A stretch of DNA of 64,000 nucleotides from Aquisediminimonas sp031376385 (GTDB lineage Bacteria; Pseudomonadota; Alphaproteobacteria; Sphingomonadales; Sphingomonadaceae). The notes under the pieces were generated by a model. That model was not told where the DNA came from. It was given only the letters and a program-made list of their open reading frames with translations, and did not search any database. Location of the stretch: positions 1 through 64,000 of the forward strand of contig JANMDQ010000028.1 of the NCBI GenBank assembly GCA_031376385.1. Reading direction: 5' to 3'. Each line of letters begins with the position of its first letter. Within the stretch, counting starts at the first letter, position 1. Position numbers and translations under genes: made by a program. Positions 16,588-25,393 of the stretch are shown one piece after another.

Positions 16588-17907
16588 ATGATAGAGTATC
16601 GTGACGCGCGCCGAGGCGCAGCAGGCATCAGCGCGGCTGTTTTGGGTGCAGTGGTGGGGGTTTCAGCACCATTGGCTGTACACGCGCAGGAAAATGAAGC
16701 GGCGGCGCTGGACGCGCTGATTGACGCAGCGGCGACACCGGATCAAGCGATGGCACAGGCCCGGCAGCAGGCGCAGGGCGGCGATTTGACGGGGGCGGCT
16801 TCGACGCTGGAGCGCGCGTTGCTTGTCAACCAGAACGCTCATGATCTGCGGCTTTTTTATGCCGGGCTGCTCTGCCAATTGGATGACGGCCAAGGCGCGC
16901 GGGTGGAAGTCTCCAAGCTGGATAAGCAAGCCATTGACGATGCGGCATGGGACGCAGCCAACACGGCGTGCGGCGGCGCGCTGGTGCGTCCTGCCGCGCC
17001 CAAGGCGGGATCAGGGTCTGGCTTTGTTGGAGAGGCTTATGTGGGCATGGCTTATGACGGGGATGCGTTGGGGCCGCTGATCATCCAGATTGATTTGCCC
17101 AATTTGGCAACGCCCAGCAAATCAGGCCTAGGTATCATCGCCGGTGTGCGCGGGGCTTACAGGTCGCCATCTTATACCGATGGCGGCGGGCTGTATGCAG
17201 GCGGCGGTATCCGCTTGAAACACAGCGTCGATGGGCCGGATCAGAAATATCTGCTCACCGATATGCGGGTTGGTTTTGGGCGACAGTCAGAGAGCACGGA
17301 TTATGCGTTCGGCGCCGTCATTCGCCACACCAACTTGCTCGGCAATGCCTATGGCACGGACTATGGCGGTCAGGCTGAGCTGGGTGTCAAGGCAGGCAAT
17401 GGCGGCCGGATCGTGCTGCGCGGCGAAGCCGTTTATCAGGATTATGCGACAGTCGGACTGGGACCGCTTGCCAAGGGATGGCGGTTTGACTTGTCGGCGA
17501 CTTACGTAAAGCAGATTTCCGTAAACAGCCTGTTTATCGCGAGCGCGGCGCTGGAACTGAAAGACGCAAAATCACGTGAACTGGGCTATACCGGCGCGCG
17601 GGTGTTTGCGGCTTATCAGGCAAATATTGGCGACAGCGGCCATTATTTCAATCTCTCTTCCACGGTGCGCTTCATCAATTTCAAAGATAAGCCACCGGTG
17701 CAGGACCGCATAGATACGCGCCTATTCGCACGCGGTGCTTACGGCCTTCCGCTCGGCGACAGTGGTTTCAAGCTGGAAGGGGCTGTGAGTTACACTTCGC
17801 GGTCGATCAGCGGCAAAGCAACCGTTTCGCCGCCGCCGCTTTTTGCCACCAAGCTTGCCAATTATGACAGTGTCGGCGCGGAACTCCGCCTGATTTTCAA
17901 ATTTTGA
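16588..17907 (+). CDS. Outer-membrane beta-barrel protein with N-terminal TPR-like region (Slam/DUF560-like)
   Basis: A 439-residue exported protein. The signal peptide ends at VHAQ (about 34). Residues 45-125 are helical with TPR-like spacing (QARQQAQGGDLTGAASTLE, NAHDLRLFYAGLLCQLDDG). From about 145 on, alternating amphipathic strands run to a C-terminal LRLIFKF, the aromatic end recognised by the BAM machinery. This layout resembles surface lipoprotein assembly modifiers and related DUF560 proteins, but similarity is structural and by eye. A FecR-domain gene follows 20 nt after the stop, suggesting a two-gene system. Confidence 0.7.
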   Translation: MIEYRDARRGAAGISAAVLGAVVGVSAPLAVHAQENEAAALDALIDAAATPDQAMAQARQQAQGGDLTGAASTLERALLVNQNAHDLRLFYAGLLCQLDDGQGARVEVSKLDKQAIDDAAWDAANTACGGALVRPAAPKAGSGSGFVGEAYVGMAYDGDALGPLIIQIDLPNLATPSKSGLGIIAGVRGAYRSPSYTDGGGLYAGGGIRLKHSVDGPDQKYLLTDMRVGFGRQSESTDYAFGAVIRHTNLLGNAYGTDYGGQAELGVKAGNGGRIVLRGEAVYQDYATVGLGPLAKGWRFDLSATYVKQISVNSLFIASAALELKDAKSRELGYTGARVFAAYQANIGDSGHYFNLSSTVRFINFKDKPPVQDRIDTRLFARGAYGLPLGDSGFKLEGAVSYTSRSISGKATVSPPPLFATKLANYDSVGAELRLIFKF

Positions 17908-17927
17908 TGCGCGTGGGGAGAATGACC

Positions 17928-18797
17928 ATGACACGAACAGCCAAATTCGCCCTTGCCGTCCTGATCGCCGGAACAGCAACCAGCGCTTTCGCACAATCAA
18001 AAGTGGTGGGCGTCAACGCCGCCATCCGCAACAGCGTGCAGATTAAGTCCGGCGCTGCGGCTTACCGGAAAGCGGTGTTGAAAGAACGCGTCTCCCTTGG
18101 CGATGATATCCAGACCGCAGGTGCCAGCGTGCTTCAAGTCCTGCTGCTGGACCGCACGACCTTCACCGTAGGGGCCAATGCGCGGGTGCGGATTGATCGT
18201 TTCGTCTATGATCCCGCGCGCAGTGCCAGCGCTGTTGGCGCGTCTGTTGCCAAAGGCGCGTTCCGCTTCATGTCCGGCAAGCCCACACGCGGGATGCCGG
18301 GGCAAAGTGCGGTGAACACGCCGGTGGGCTCCATCGGTATTCGCGGGACCATCTTTGAAGGCGCAGTGGGCGCAGACGCCGTCCGCATTGCGCGCGGGGA
18401 ACAAGCGGTTGGCGCTGTGAGTGCCGACGCAGAGAAAGCTACGCTGATCGTGCTCCGCGGGCCAGGAGCAGCCACGCAGGGCGATGAGAAGGCGGGAGCC
18501 ATTGATGTGAGCGTCGATGGCCGCGTGGTTGCAGTGGCGTCTCCGGGTATGGCGCTCTTTGTTCCGGGGCGGGGGCAGGCGCCGGTGGGGCCGTTCATGA
18601 TCTCTGACGCGGGTCTATCTGCGCTTCATGATTTGTTGCGGTCCACGCCCAATCGTCGGGGTCGATCAGCAGGCTTATCGTTGGAGGGCAACCCAGTCGT
18701 GGATCAGATTATCGAATGCAGCGGCGGCGCAGATCCGATCCAAAGCCCTGGCGGGCCCGTGATTGGCGTCGCTAGTGCAGCGTGCGGCGCGCGATAA
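17928..18797 (+). CDS. FecR-domain periplasmic protein
   Basis: A 289-residue protein with signal peptide MTRTAKFALAVLIAGTATSA. The FecR domain has RVSLGDDIQTAGASVLQVL, LLDRTTFTVGANARVRID and SAVNTPVGSIGIRGTIFE, the last being the domain's most conserved segment. Unlike classical FecR there is no N-terminal cytoplasmic anti-sigma part and no sigma factor nearby, so it is unlikely to be an iron regulator. GGGGAG lies seven nt before the ATG at 17928. It forms a pair with the upstream beta-barrel gene. A CSGG...SAACGAR cysteine pair closes the protein. Confidence 0.82.
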   Translation: MTRTAKFALAVLIAGTATSAFAQSKVVGVNAAIRNSVQIKSGAAAYRKAVLKERVSLGDDIQTAGASVLQVLLLDRTTFTVGANARVRIDRFVYDPARSASAVGASVAKGAFRFMSGKPTRGMPGQSAVNTPVGSIGIRGTIFEGAVGADAVRIARGEQAVGAVSADAEKATLIVLRGPGAATQGDEKAGAIDVSVDGRVVAVASPGMALFVPGRGQAPVGPFMISDAGLSALHDLLRSTPNRRGRSAGLSLEGNPVVDQIIECSGGADPIQSPGGPVIGVASAACGAR

Positions 18798-18816
18798 CGC
18801 GCTGCTATGACTTGAC

Positions 18817-18852
18817 GGAAAGGCTGGCTGTGGCTAACGCGCCAGTCTTTCC
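18817..18852. promoter_or_regulatory. 12-bp hairpin between fecR-like gene and rpmB
   Basis: GGAAAGGCTGGC (18817-18828) pairs with GCCAGTCTTTCC (18841-18852) over 12 bp with one G-U. No T-tract follows on either side. It lies in the rpmB leader, 32 nt before the start codon, and could be a factor-dependent terminator or a control hairpin for L28. TTGACG just before it could be a -35 box, but no good -10 follows. Confidence 0.5.
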
Positions 18853-18883
18853 GAACAACCATTTACGAATCAGGATCAACACC

Positions 18884-19168
18884 ATGTCGCGCATCTGCGA
18901 ACTGACCGGCAAAGGTCGCCAAGTGGGCCACAATGTCTCCCACGCGAATAACAAGACCAAGCGCACCTTTCTGCCCAACTTGCAGAATGTGACTTTGTTA
19001 TCGGATTCGCTGAACAAGGGTGTGCGTCTGCGCGTGTCGGCCAATGGCCTGCGCTCAGTTGAACATGTTGGCGGCCTCGACAATTGGCTGACCAAGACAT
19101 CTGAAGACAAGCTGTCGCTTAAGGCTGCTCGTTTGAAGCGCGAAATTGCAAAGAAGATTGCGGCTTAA
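18884..19168 (+). CDS. rpmB: 50S ribosomal protein L28
   Basis: A 94-residue large-subunit protein. MSRICELTGKGRQVGHNVSH and the NNKTKRTFLPNLQ segment are typical of L28; the length is that of Alphaproteobacteria. The zinc-type cysteine pairs are mostly absent (only one Cys). CAGGA lies eight nt before the ATG. It stands alone; rpmG is not adjacent. Confidence 0.97.
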   Translation: MSRICELTGKGRQVGHNVSHANNKTKRTFLPNLQNVTLLSDSLNKGVRLRVSANGLRSVEHVGGLDNWLTKTSEDKLSLKAARLKREIAKKIAA

Positions 19169-19187
19169 GCCTCACACATCGCAGCGA

Positions 19188-20585
19188 TTACTCAGCCGGG
19201 GTTGCTTCTAGCACTCCGGCTTTGCTGTGTCTGGCGTTTGGCCAGTTCTTCGGCGTCAGGTGGCGTGTGATCGGCCCATAATCGGCCATCCACGCGGCAT
19301 AGTCGCGATATTCCACATTGGCGGAAAGATGACGCTCCTCGGTCTTCGCGCGCCAATAATAAACACCAGAGACCATTGCGAGGATTGCAGTGTTGCGCAC
19401 CATATCAGTCATGCTGCCTGTGGTCGCAAGGAAAGGCATGGCGGAGAGCCACCAGAAGGCGTTCTTTGACATGTATGCTGGATGCTTCGTGAAGGCATAG
19501 GGGCCGTTGGTCAGGATGCCGCGATCAGTCAGGTTGGAAAAACGCAGACCAAACACAATTGTCGCCCAGGCGTAAATCCCAGTCAGTATGACCAAAATCG
19601 ACCCGATGCCGTAAATGAGTACAGGATGGTCCGCGAGCCAATAGCTCCACTCCGCTGTGCCGGGATGATAATTGAGTGGGCCGTTATCGCCCATCATGAT
19701 GAAGGGCGGGTAGCAGATCAGCGCTGCTGCCCAGCCAGCGGCATAGGGGGTGGCAGACCGGATATGCGCGTCCAGCGGTTTCATCGTGAGCAGATATCCG
19801 ACTGTGGCGAACGCGACATCCAGCACGAACATCAGGTTTACCAGCCAGATGATCCACGCGACCGGATTTTGAGCCATGTTGGAAAAGTCAGCGCCGACGA
19901 CGCTTTCGAAATTCGGCGGCACGATGGAAATCATGAAGGCTAGGAAAAAGCCCTTCACTGCCCAGCTGCGGAAATGAGCATAAATCTGCTCTTTGTCCCA
20001 GCCGTCTGTTCCCATCAGCAGCGCGCCGAGGTGCCATGCGCCGTCCTTTGGCTCTTTCAACCGCGTGTCGATCCAGAGGACATAGACGATGGACAGCACG
20101 AACAAAGGCGCTGCCATCATCTTGTAAAAATCCATCGCGATCACATAATTGCCACGCCAGTAGAAGCGGAAGATGCAGTAAAGTCCCGCGATAATCGCCC
20201 ATGTCGCCCAGAGGCCTGCAAGCTTTGTGACGGAAGTGTCGAGCGTTTCGCGCCACGGTTTGGCGGGTGAGTCCCAGTCTAGCCCAGTTGTCGGGTTGCG
20301 GTGAACTTTATCCACCAACAGCGACCACAGCACCATCGGAACGCCGCAAAATATGACATTCATCGCCGAAGACCAAGGGCCATCGAGCTTGCCCGCGTTG
20401 GCAATTTCGGGATCGTTCAAAACCTCTGCCACCCAGAAGCGTATGGGATTGATGTCAAAGGTCAGCGCAAAGACCATCCACAGCGCGACACCCACCAATC
20501 CGGCCATGCCCACGCCCGTTGATACCGCCGAGGGAGGGCGTGGCGGGCGGGCCGTGGCGGCACTCTTTTGTTTTAGTTCGCTCAT
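19188..20585 (-). CDS. Integral membrane methyltransferase, ICMT/phospholipid-methyltransferase-like
   Basis: A 465-residue membrane protein with about ten predicted helices. The C-terminal third has the SAM-binding pattern of the isoprenylcysteine carboxyl methyltransferase group: GPYAFTKHPAYMSKNAFWW and, after one helix, RAKTEERHLSANVEYRDYAA. The N-terminal 300 residues are membrane helices without a known family. The true substrate (lipid, quinone or peptide) is unknown. The start has ctcATG context with no strong ribosome site. It converges on rpmB. Confidence 0.72.
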   Translation of the reverse strand: MSELKQKSAATARPPRPPSAVSTGVGMAGLVGVALWMVFALTFDINPIRFWVAEVLNDPEIANAGKLDGPWSSAMNVIFCGVPMVLWSLLVDKVHRNPTTGLDWDSPAKPWRETLDTSVTKLAGLWATWAIIAGLYCIFRFYWRGNYVIAMDFYKMMAAPLFVLSIVYVLWIDTRLKEPKDGAWHLGALLMGTDGWDKEQIYAHFRSWAVKGFFLAFMISIVPPNFESVVGADFSNMAQNPVAWIIWLVNLMFVLDVAFATVGYLLTMKPLDAHIRSATPYAAGWAAALICYPPFIMMGDNGPLNYHPGTAEWSYWLADHPVLIYGIGSILVILTGIYAWATIVFGLRFSNLTDRGILTNGPYAFTKHPAYMSKNAFWWLSAMPFLATTGSMTDMVRNTAILAMVSGVYYWRAKTEERHLSANVEYRDYAAWMADYGPITRHLTPKNWPNARHSKAGVLEATPAE

Positions 20586-20631
20586 GCCTTGGGCCTAACC
20601 GAATTTGGTAAGCATAATGTGAATAGGAGGA

Positions 20632-20916
20632 TCAATCGCCCGGTTTGAACGTCTGGTGGTGACGAATGACCTCGTCAATGATGAAGCGCAGGAATTTTTC
20701 ACTAAATTCCGGGTCCAGCCCCGCGTCCGCCGCCAATTGCCGCAACCGCTCAATCTGGGCCTCCTCACGCCCCGGATCAGACGGCGGTAGACCAGTTGTT
20801 GCCTTATACCGTCCTACAGCTTGAGTGACTTTGAACCGCTCGGCCAACATGTGGATGAGGGCCGCATCGATATTATCAATGCTCGAACGAAATTGGGCGA
20901 GGGTCGGATCAGCCAT
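20632..20916 (-). CDS. Chorismate mutase (AroQ type)
   Basis: Rearranges chorismate to prephenate, the branch point to Phe and Tyr. A 94-residue, all-helical AroQ domain: FRSSIDNIDAALIHMLAERF at the N terminus, RYKATTGLPPSDPGREEAQI with the active-site Arg and Lys, and the closing helix FLRFIIDEVIRHHQ. The start at 20916 (MADPTLAQ) gives the common length. tyrA and hisC lie 27 kb away, so the aromatic pathway is dispersed. Confidence 0.9.
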   Translation of the reverse strand: MADPTLAQFRSSIDNIDAALIHMLAERFKVTQAVGRYKATTGLPPSDPGREEAQIERLRQLAADAGLDPEFSEKFLRFIIDEVIRHHQTFKPGD

Positions 20917-21005
20917 ATCGTTGTTCTTGCGGAACCAAACTGACAATTGCAAGCCTGTCCGCATCATCATATTAACGCGGTAGATATGACTGGAGAACTG
21001 ACCTT

Positions 21006-23132
21006 ATGCGCACTGCGCCTCTTTTTGCTGCTGCCCTTTTGATGACGACATCTGCATCGGCCGCCCCGCTCGCTAACCAGCCCAAGCCAACGCGCGCAAC
21101 TGACGTGGTTGATGTGCAGTTTGGCGAAAAGGTTGCTGACCCCTACCGCTGGCTGGAAAATGACGTCCGCAACGATCCCGAGGTCAAAGGCTGGGTCGAT
21201 GACCAGAATGGCGCAACCAACGCCTATTTGAAGACACTTCCTGGGCGGGATATTTTCGCAGGCCGCATGAAAAAGCTGCTTGATTTCGAACGCTACGGTG
21301 TGCCGCGTAAGGCAGGATCGCGCTATTTCTACACCAAAAATGATGGCCTTCAGAACCAGTCGGTATTGTGGGTGCGTGACGGGATGGACGGCACCCCCAA
21401 AATCCTGATCGATCCCAATAGCTGGGCAAAGGATGGCGCAACTGCGCTCGCGGAATGGACCCCATCCGATGATGGCCGCTTCCTCCTTTATGCTATTCAG
21501 GATGGCGGTACTGATTGGCGGACGCTCAAGGTGATCGATGTCGCATCCGGAGCAGTCCTCCCCGATGATATTAAATGGGTGAAATTTTCTGGTCTGGCTT
21601 GGACAGCGGATGGCAGCGGGTTCTATCACTCGCGCTTTCCAGAACCCAGCAAAGAAGGCGAATTTCAGTCGCTAAATGTCAATCAAGCGATCTGGTTCCA
21701 CAAGGTTGGCACCAAGCAATCCGAAGATGTGAAAATCTACGCCACGCCTGACCGACCCAAGCTTGGCCACGCGGCACAAGTGACTGACGATGGGCGCTAC
21801 CTGCTTGTTACATCCTCCGCAGGCACCGATGATCGCTATGAACTCCATGTCGGGCGGTTGGATAGCCAAAGCCCGATCAAGCTGAAGCCTTTGGTTGAGG
21901 GCTTGGACTATGATTGGCAATTGGCAGGCTCAGTCGGGTCCAAATTCTTCTTCATGACCAACAAGGATGCGCCGCGTAGCCGGCTGGTAACGCTGGACGT
22001 CGCCAAGCCGAAGGCGAAGCTGCAACAGATTGTGGCTGAGACCAAAGACACAATGGTCGGCGCGTCACTCGTCGGCGACAGACTGATCGTGGCCTATCTG
22101 GGTGACGCGAAGTCAGAGGCCGAACTCCGCGATCTGAACGGCAAACTGATTGCGCCGATTAGCCTGCCCGCAATTGGGACCGCCGCGGGCTTTGGCGGTA
22201 AAGGGGGCGACGCGGAAACATTCTATGTGTTTTCCAGCTTTGCGACGGCCCCGACGGTCTACCGGTTCAACACCGCAACAGGCAAAGCAGACATCTTCGC
22301 TAAGCCCAAAGTCGCGTTCAACCCCGATGATTTTGTCACGGATCAGCAATTCTTCACATCAAAAGACGGCACCCGCGTGCCGATGTTCATCGTCCGCCGC
22401 AAAGACTTGACTGGCCCCGCTCCAACACTGCTTTACGGTTACGGCGGCTTCAACATTTCCATGACGCCCAGTTTCAGCGCAACGCGCCTTGCCTGGGTGG
22501 AACAAGGCGGCGTTTTGGCCATCGCCAACCTGCGCGGTGGTGGCGAATATGGGAAAGCGTGGCATGACGCCGGGCGATTGGGGCAGAAACAGAATGTTTT
22601 CGATGATTTTATAGCGGGCGGCGAATTTCTGATCGCACAGGGGATTACGGCGAAGGGTAAGCTCGCTGTGCAGGGTGGCTCCAATGGTGGATTGCTCGTG
22701 GGCGCAGTGATCAATCAGCGGCCTGATCTTTTTGCAGCAGCACTCCCGGCTGTGGGCGTCATGGATATGCTCCGCTTCAACCGATTCACGGCTGGGCGGT
22801 ATTGGGTCGATGACTATGGTGATCCGGCGAAGGAAGCTGATTTCAAAGTGCTGCGCAGCTATTCACCTTACCATAATATTGTCAGCGGAAAGGACTACCC
22901 CGCGATCCTTGTGACGACAGCGGACACGGATGACCGTGTTGTGCCGGGACATAGCTTCAAATATGCAGCCGCCCTGCAAGCCGCGCAAATTGGCGACAAG
23001 CCTCACCTGATCCGCATCGAAGCCCGCGCAGGCCATGGTAGCGGCAAACCGACCGACAAGGTGATTGCCGAGGGCGCCGATACATTTGCCTTCATCGCGA
23101 AATGGACTGGGTTGGAGGTTAAGGCACGCTAA
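21006..23132 (+). CDS. Prolyl oligopeptidase family serine peptidase (S9A)
   Basis: A 708-residue secreted peptidase cutting after proline in short peptides. The signal peptide is MRTAPLFAAALLMTTSASAA. A seven-bladed propeller (about 75-420) gates the alpha/beta-hydrolase domain. The catalytic Ser lies in VQGGSNGGLL, Asp in TADTDDRVVPGHS and His in ARAGHGSG. ANLRGGGEYGKAWH is the conserved oxyanion-region motif. All three catalytic residues are present. Divergent from chorismate mutase with 89 nt between starts. Confidence 0.93.
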   Translation: MRTAPLFAAALLMTTSASAAPLANQPKPTRATDVVDVQFGEKVADPYRWLENDVRNDPEVKGWVDDQNGATNAYLKTLPGRDIFAGRMKKLLDFERYGVPRKAGSRYFYTKNDGLQNQSVLWVRDGMDGTPKILIDPNSWAKDGATALAEWTPSDDGRFLLYAIQDGGTDWRTLKVIDVASGAVLPDDIKWVKFSGLAWTADGSGFYHSRFPEPSKEGEFQSLNVNQAIWFHKVGTKQSEDVKIYATPDRPKLGHAAQVTDDGRYLLVTSSAGTDDRYELHVGRLDSQSPIKLKPLVEGLDYDWQLAGSVGSKFFFMTNKDAPRSRLVTLDVAKPKAKLQQIVAETKDTMVGASLVGDRLIVAYLGDAKSEAELRDLNGKLIAPISLPAIGTAAGFGGKGGDAETFYVFSSFATAPTVYRFNTATGKADIFAKPKVAFNPDDFVTDQQFFTSKDGTRVPMFIVRRKDLTGPAPTLLYGYGGFNISMTPSFSATRLAWVEQGGVLAIANLRGGGEYGKAWHDAGRLGQKQNVFDDFIAGGEFLIAQGITAKGKLAVQGGSNGGLLVGAVINQRPDLFAAALPAVGVMDMLRFNRFTAGRYWVDDYGDPAKEADFKVLRSYSPYHNIVSGKDYPAILVTTADTDDRVVPGHSFKYAAALQAAQIGDKPHLIRIEARAGHGSGKPTDKVIAEGADTFAFIAKWTGLEVKAR

Positions 23133-23224
23133 ATCCATTCACCCCTAAGACAGGTGGAGGCGCTTAAGCGGCGAACTGAGCCGTCCAATCGGGGGCAGCC
23201 GCACTGACGAATGAGGTCTGTGAT

Positions 23225-23779
23225 ATGAGTATTTCACGTAAAATCGGTCTTGGCGCTGCAACGGTTGCGCTGCTGGCGACATCGGTCAGTCCTGCACTCG
23301 CGCGTGGCGGTTATGGCAATGGCTGGAATGGCTGGGGTGGCAATGACTATGGCCGTCACCACCGGCGTCGCGGCGGTGATGATACAGGCGAAATTTTGGG
23401 CGGTGTTCTGATCGGCGCGATTTTGGTGGGCGTGCTTGCCTCTGCCTCGAAGAAAAAGCAGCAGCGCCAATCAGGCGGATTGGATTATCCTGCGCAAGAT
23501 AATCGAAATGATCGCAACCGCGGTGACATTGCCAGCGAAGATCAGGCCGTCGACGCTTGCGCGTCTGCCGCTGAAAGTCGCGCGGGTCGCACGGCGAGTG
23601 TGCGCGACGTAGACCAGGTCCGCCGCAATTCTGACGGGTGGGATGTTGAGGGCGTGGTTGAAAGCCGCGACACATGGCGGGACCGGTCAGCGGATCGGCG
23701 TCGTTTCACCTGTTCCGTCCGGTTTGGCGCTGTCGATTCGGTCTACGTCGAAGATGCCAAGGTCGCGTTTGCGGACTAA
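23225..23779 (+). CDS. Small secreted/membrane protein with glycine-zipper helix
   Basis: A 184-residue protein I do not recognise as a named family. The signal peptide ends near ALA (26). A short Gly/Asn/Trp-rich stretch (GGYGNGWNGWGGNDYG) and a His/Arg cluster come next. A glycine-rich helix (EILGGVLIGAILVGVLASA) is followed by KKKQQR. The C-terminal domain (about 110-184) has two cysteines, DACASAAESRAGR and RFTCSVRFG, and probably forms a small folded unit. Its stop codon overlaps that of the GST gene (CTAA, 23776-23779). Confidence 0.75.
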   Translation: MSISRKIGLGAATVALLATSVSPALARGGYGNGWNGWGGNDYGRHHRRRGGDDTGEILGGVLIGAILVGVLASASKKKQQRQSGGLDYPAQDNRNDRNRGDIASEDQAVDACASAAESRAGRTASVRDVDQVRRNSDGWDVEGVVESRDTWRDRSADRRRFTCSVRFGAVDSVYVEDAKVAFAD

Positions 23780-24393
23780 GTTTTTTCGCGCGCGCAGGCG
23801 GCTTTGAACCCGTCTCGCGCTTTTAACCGCTCATACCAGTCGAGTGTCTTTGGCCCCAAGTCCGTGGTCAGGCCAAAGCCGCTCGACAAGTGCACAGCAT
23901 AGCCAACGGTGATGTCGGCGATGGTGAATCTGTCCGCGACCAGCCAAGCCCGCCCGTCGGCCAGCGCCGTCTCAATTGTCTTTGCCCGCCCCAGGAAAAA
24001 TCCCTTATAATCTTCGACAGCTTGCGGAAGCTTGCGGTTTTCCGGCTCCAGCCGTGTATAGCGCAGGACAATGGTCAGCGGAAAAGTCAGTGTCGCGTCG
24101 CTGCGGTGAAGCCAGTTGAGATAGGGCCAGTAATCGGCCTCATCCGGCAACAGTTCAAGCGGCGTGCCGACCGCGATCCGCTGGCATATCGCAGCCGACT
24201 CAGTCAGCAAATGCCCGCCCTCTTCCCAAGCCGGAATGGTTCCCAGCGGGTTGATATCCTTAAACGCCTTTGCATAAACGCGCGGCGGAAAGGGCCAGAG
24301 CTTGAGGTCAAGATCAAAACCCACTTCCTCGGCAGCCCACAGGCAACGCAGCGACCGCGCGCCTGCACAGTGATGGAGGATGGGCTTGGTCAT
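23776..24393 (-). CDS. Glutathione S-transferase family protein
   Basis: A 205-residue GST. The N-terminal thioredoxin-like domain has CAGARSLRCLWAAEE and the glutathione-binding NPLGTIPAWEEGGHLLTES with the cis-Pro and Glu-Ser pair. The C-terminal helical domain has FTIADITVGYAV (N-capping box). Substrate unknown. Its ATG overlaps the stop of the upstream EamA transporter gene (ATGA), so the two are probably co-translated. Confidence 0.88.
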   Translation of the reverse strand: MTKPILHHCAGARSLRCLWAAEEVGFDLDLKLWPFPPRVYAKAFKDINPLGTIPAWEEGGHLLTESAAICQRIAVGTPLELLPDEADYWPYLNWLHRSDATLTFPLTIVLRYTRLEPENRKLPQAVEDYKGFFLGRAKTIETALADGRAWLVADRFTIADITVGYAVHLSSGFGLTTDLGPKTLDWYERLKARDGFKAACAREKT

Positions 24394-25325
24394 ACCGGAA
24401 AATCCTTGGCACGGTTGAGGTTCAGCCGATGTTCCCGCCACGCGATGTAAAGGCCACTGGCAACAATGATGGGGGCACCAACCCATGTGGCGGCACTTGG
24501 CAGATGATGCCAGACGAACCACCCAGCGGCGGTCGACCACAGCAACGCGATATAGTCCATCCCGACCACGACCGAGACCGGAGCCCATTTGAGCGAGGCT
24601 GTAAGCGCGATTTGTCCCGCGCCGCCGATCACGCCAATCGCTGCCATCAAAAGCCAGCCAGTGGCATCATGGCTTTGTTTGAACATGATCAACAGCGGCA
24701 GAAGCAGGATGACAGAAATCACCGAAAAATAAAAAACCGTTGTCGCCGCACCTTCGGTCTTGCCCATTTCGCGGATTAGCAGACTGTTGCATCCAATCAT
24801 GAAGGCAGAGGTAAGGCCAACGGCGACGCCCAAAGCCGGAATATGGCCACTGCCCGGCTGGATCACGATCAGCACGCCCACGAACCCGGCGGTGACAGCG
24901 CCCCAGCGGTGCCACCCCGTCGCTTCACGCAGAACGAACGCCGATAGCAGCGTTGCAAAAATGGGGACAGTGAAGCCCAGCGTTGTCGCCTCTGCCAGTG
25001 GCAGCAAGATGTAGCTGGAAAAGGTGAAAGCCATTGCCGTCAGCCCCATCACGCTGCGGGTGAAATGCAGTCGCGGTTTGCGCGTTTTGAGCGAACTGAG
25101 ACCAGTGGTCATGATGACGAATGACAGGACAACCGGAACTGCAAAGGCCTGACGCCAGAACATGATTTCCGGCGTTGCAATGCCCCGATCCGCCGCAAGT
25201 TTGATAAACACGGTCATGATCGACAGGCAGGATATCGCGAATAGCCGTAGACCAAGCGCATAGAGGCGGCGCTCGACGCGGTTTTCAGTTTTGAGGGGGC
25301 TTGCGTCATTCACACGGCAAGCCAT
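24390..25325 (-). CDS. DMT-superfamily (EamA) transporter
   Basis: A 311-residue inner-membrane protein with ten predicted helices in two EamA repeats, for example LFAISCLSIMTVFIKLAADR in the first and GWLLMAAIGVIGGAGQIALT in the second. This family exports metabolites or amino acids; the substrate cannot be inferred. It is first in a two-gene unit with the GST gene. The FKBP gene is divergent. Confidence 0.87.
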   Translation of the reverse strand: MACRVNDASPLKTENRVERRLYALGLRLFAISCLSIMTVFIKLAADRGIATPEIMFWRQAFAVPVVLSFVIMTTGLSSLKTRKPRLHFTRSVMGLTAMAFTFSSYILLPLAEATTLGFTVPIFATLLSAFVLREATGWHRWGAVTAGFVGVLIVIQPGSGHIPALGVAVGLTSAFMIGCNSLLIREMGKTEGAATTVFYFSVISVILLLPLLIMFKQSHDATGWLLMAAIGVIGGAGQIALTASLKWAPVSVVVGMDYIALLWSTAAGWFVWHHLPSAATWVGAPIIVASGLYIAWREHRLNLNRAKDFPV

Positions 25326-25393
25326 AGGGGGATCATGTCGTGGATCAACCCACGCCTTGTCATAGCCAAAATCCTGTCAGAGAAAGCGCGCCT

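Noticed and set aside
23340..23400. Gly/His/Arg-rich start of the small secreted protein as a collagen-like or silk-like repeat
   Set aside because: The stretch is short and irregular, with no repeating unit.
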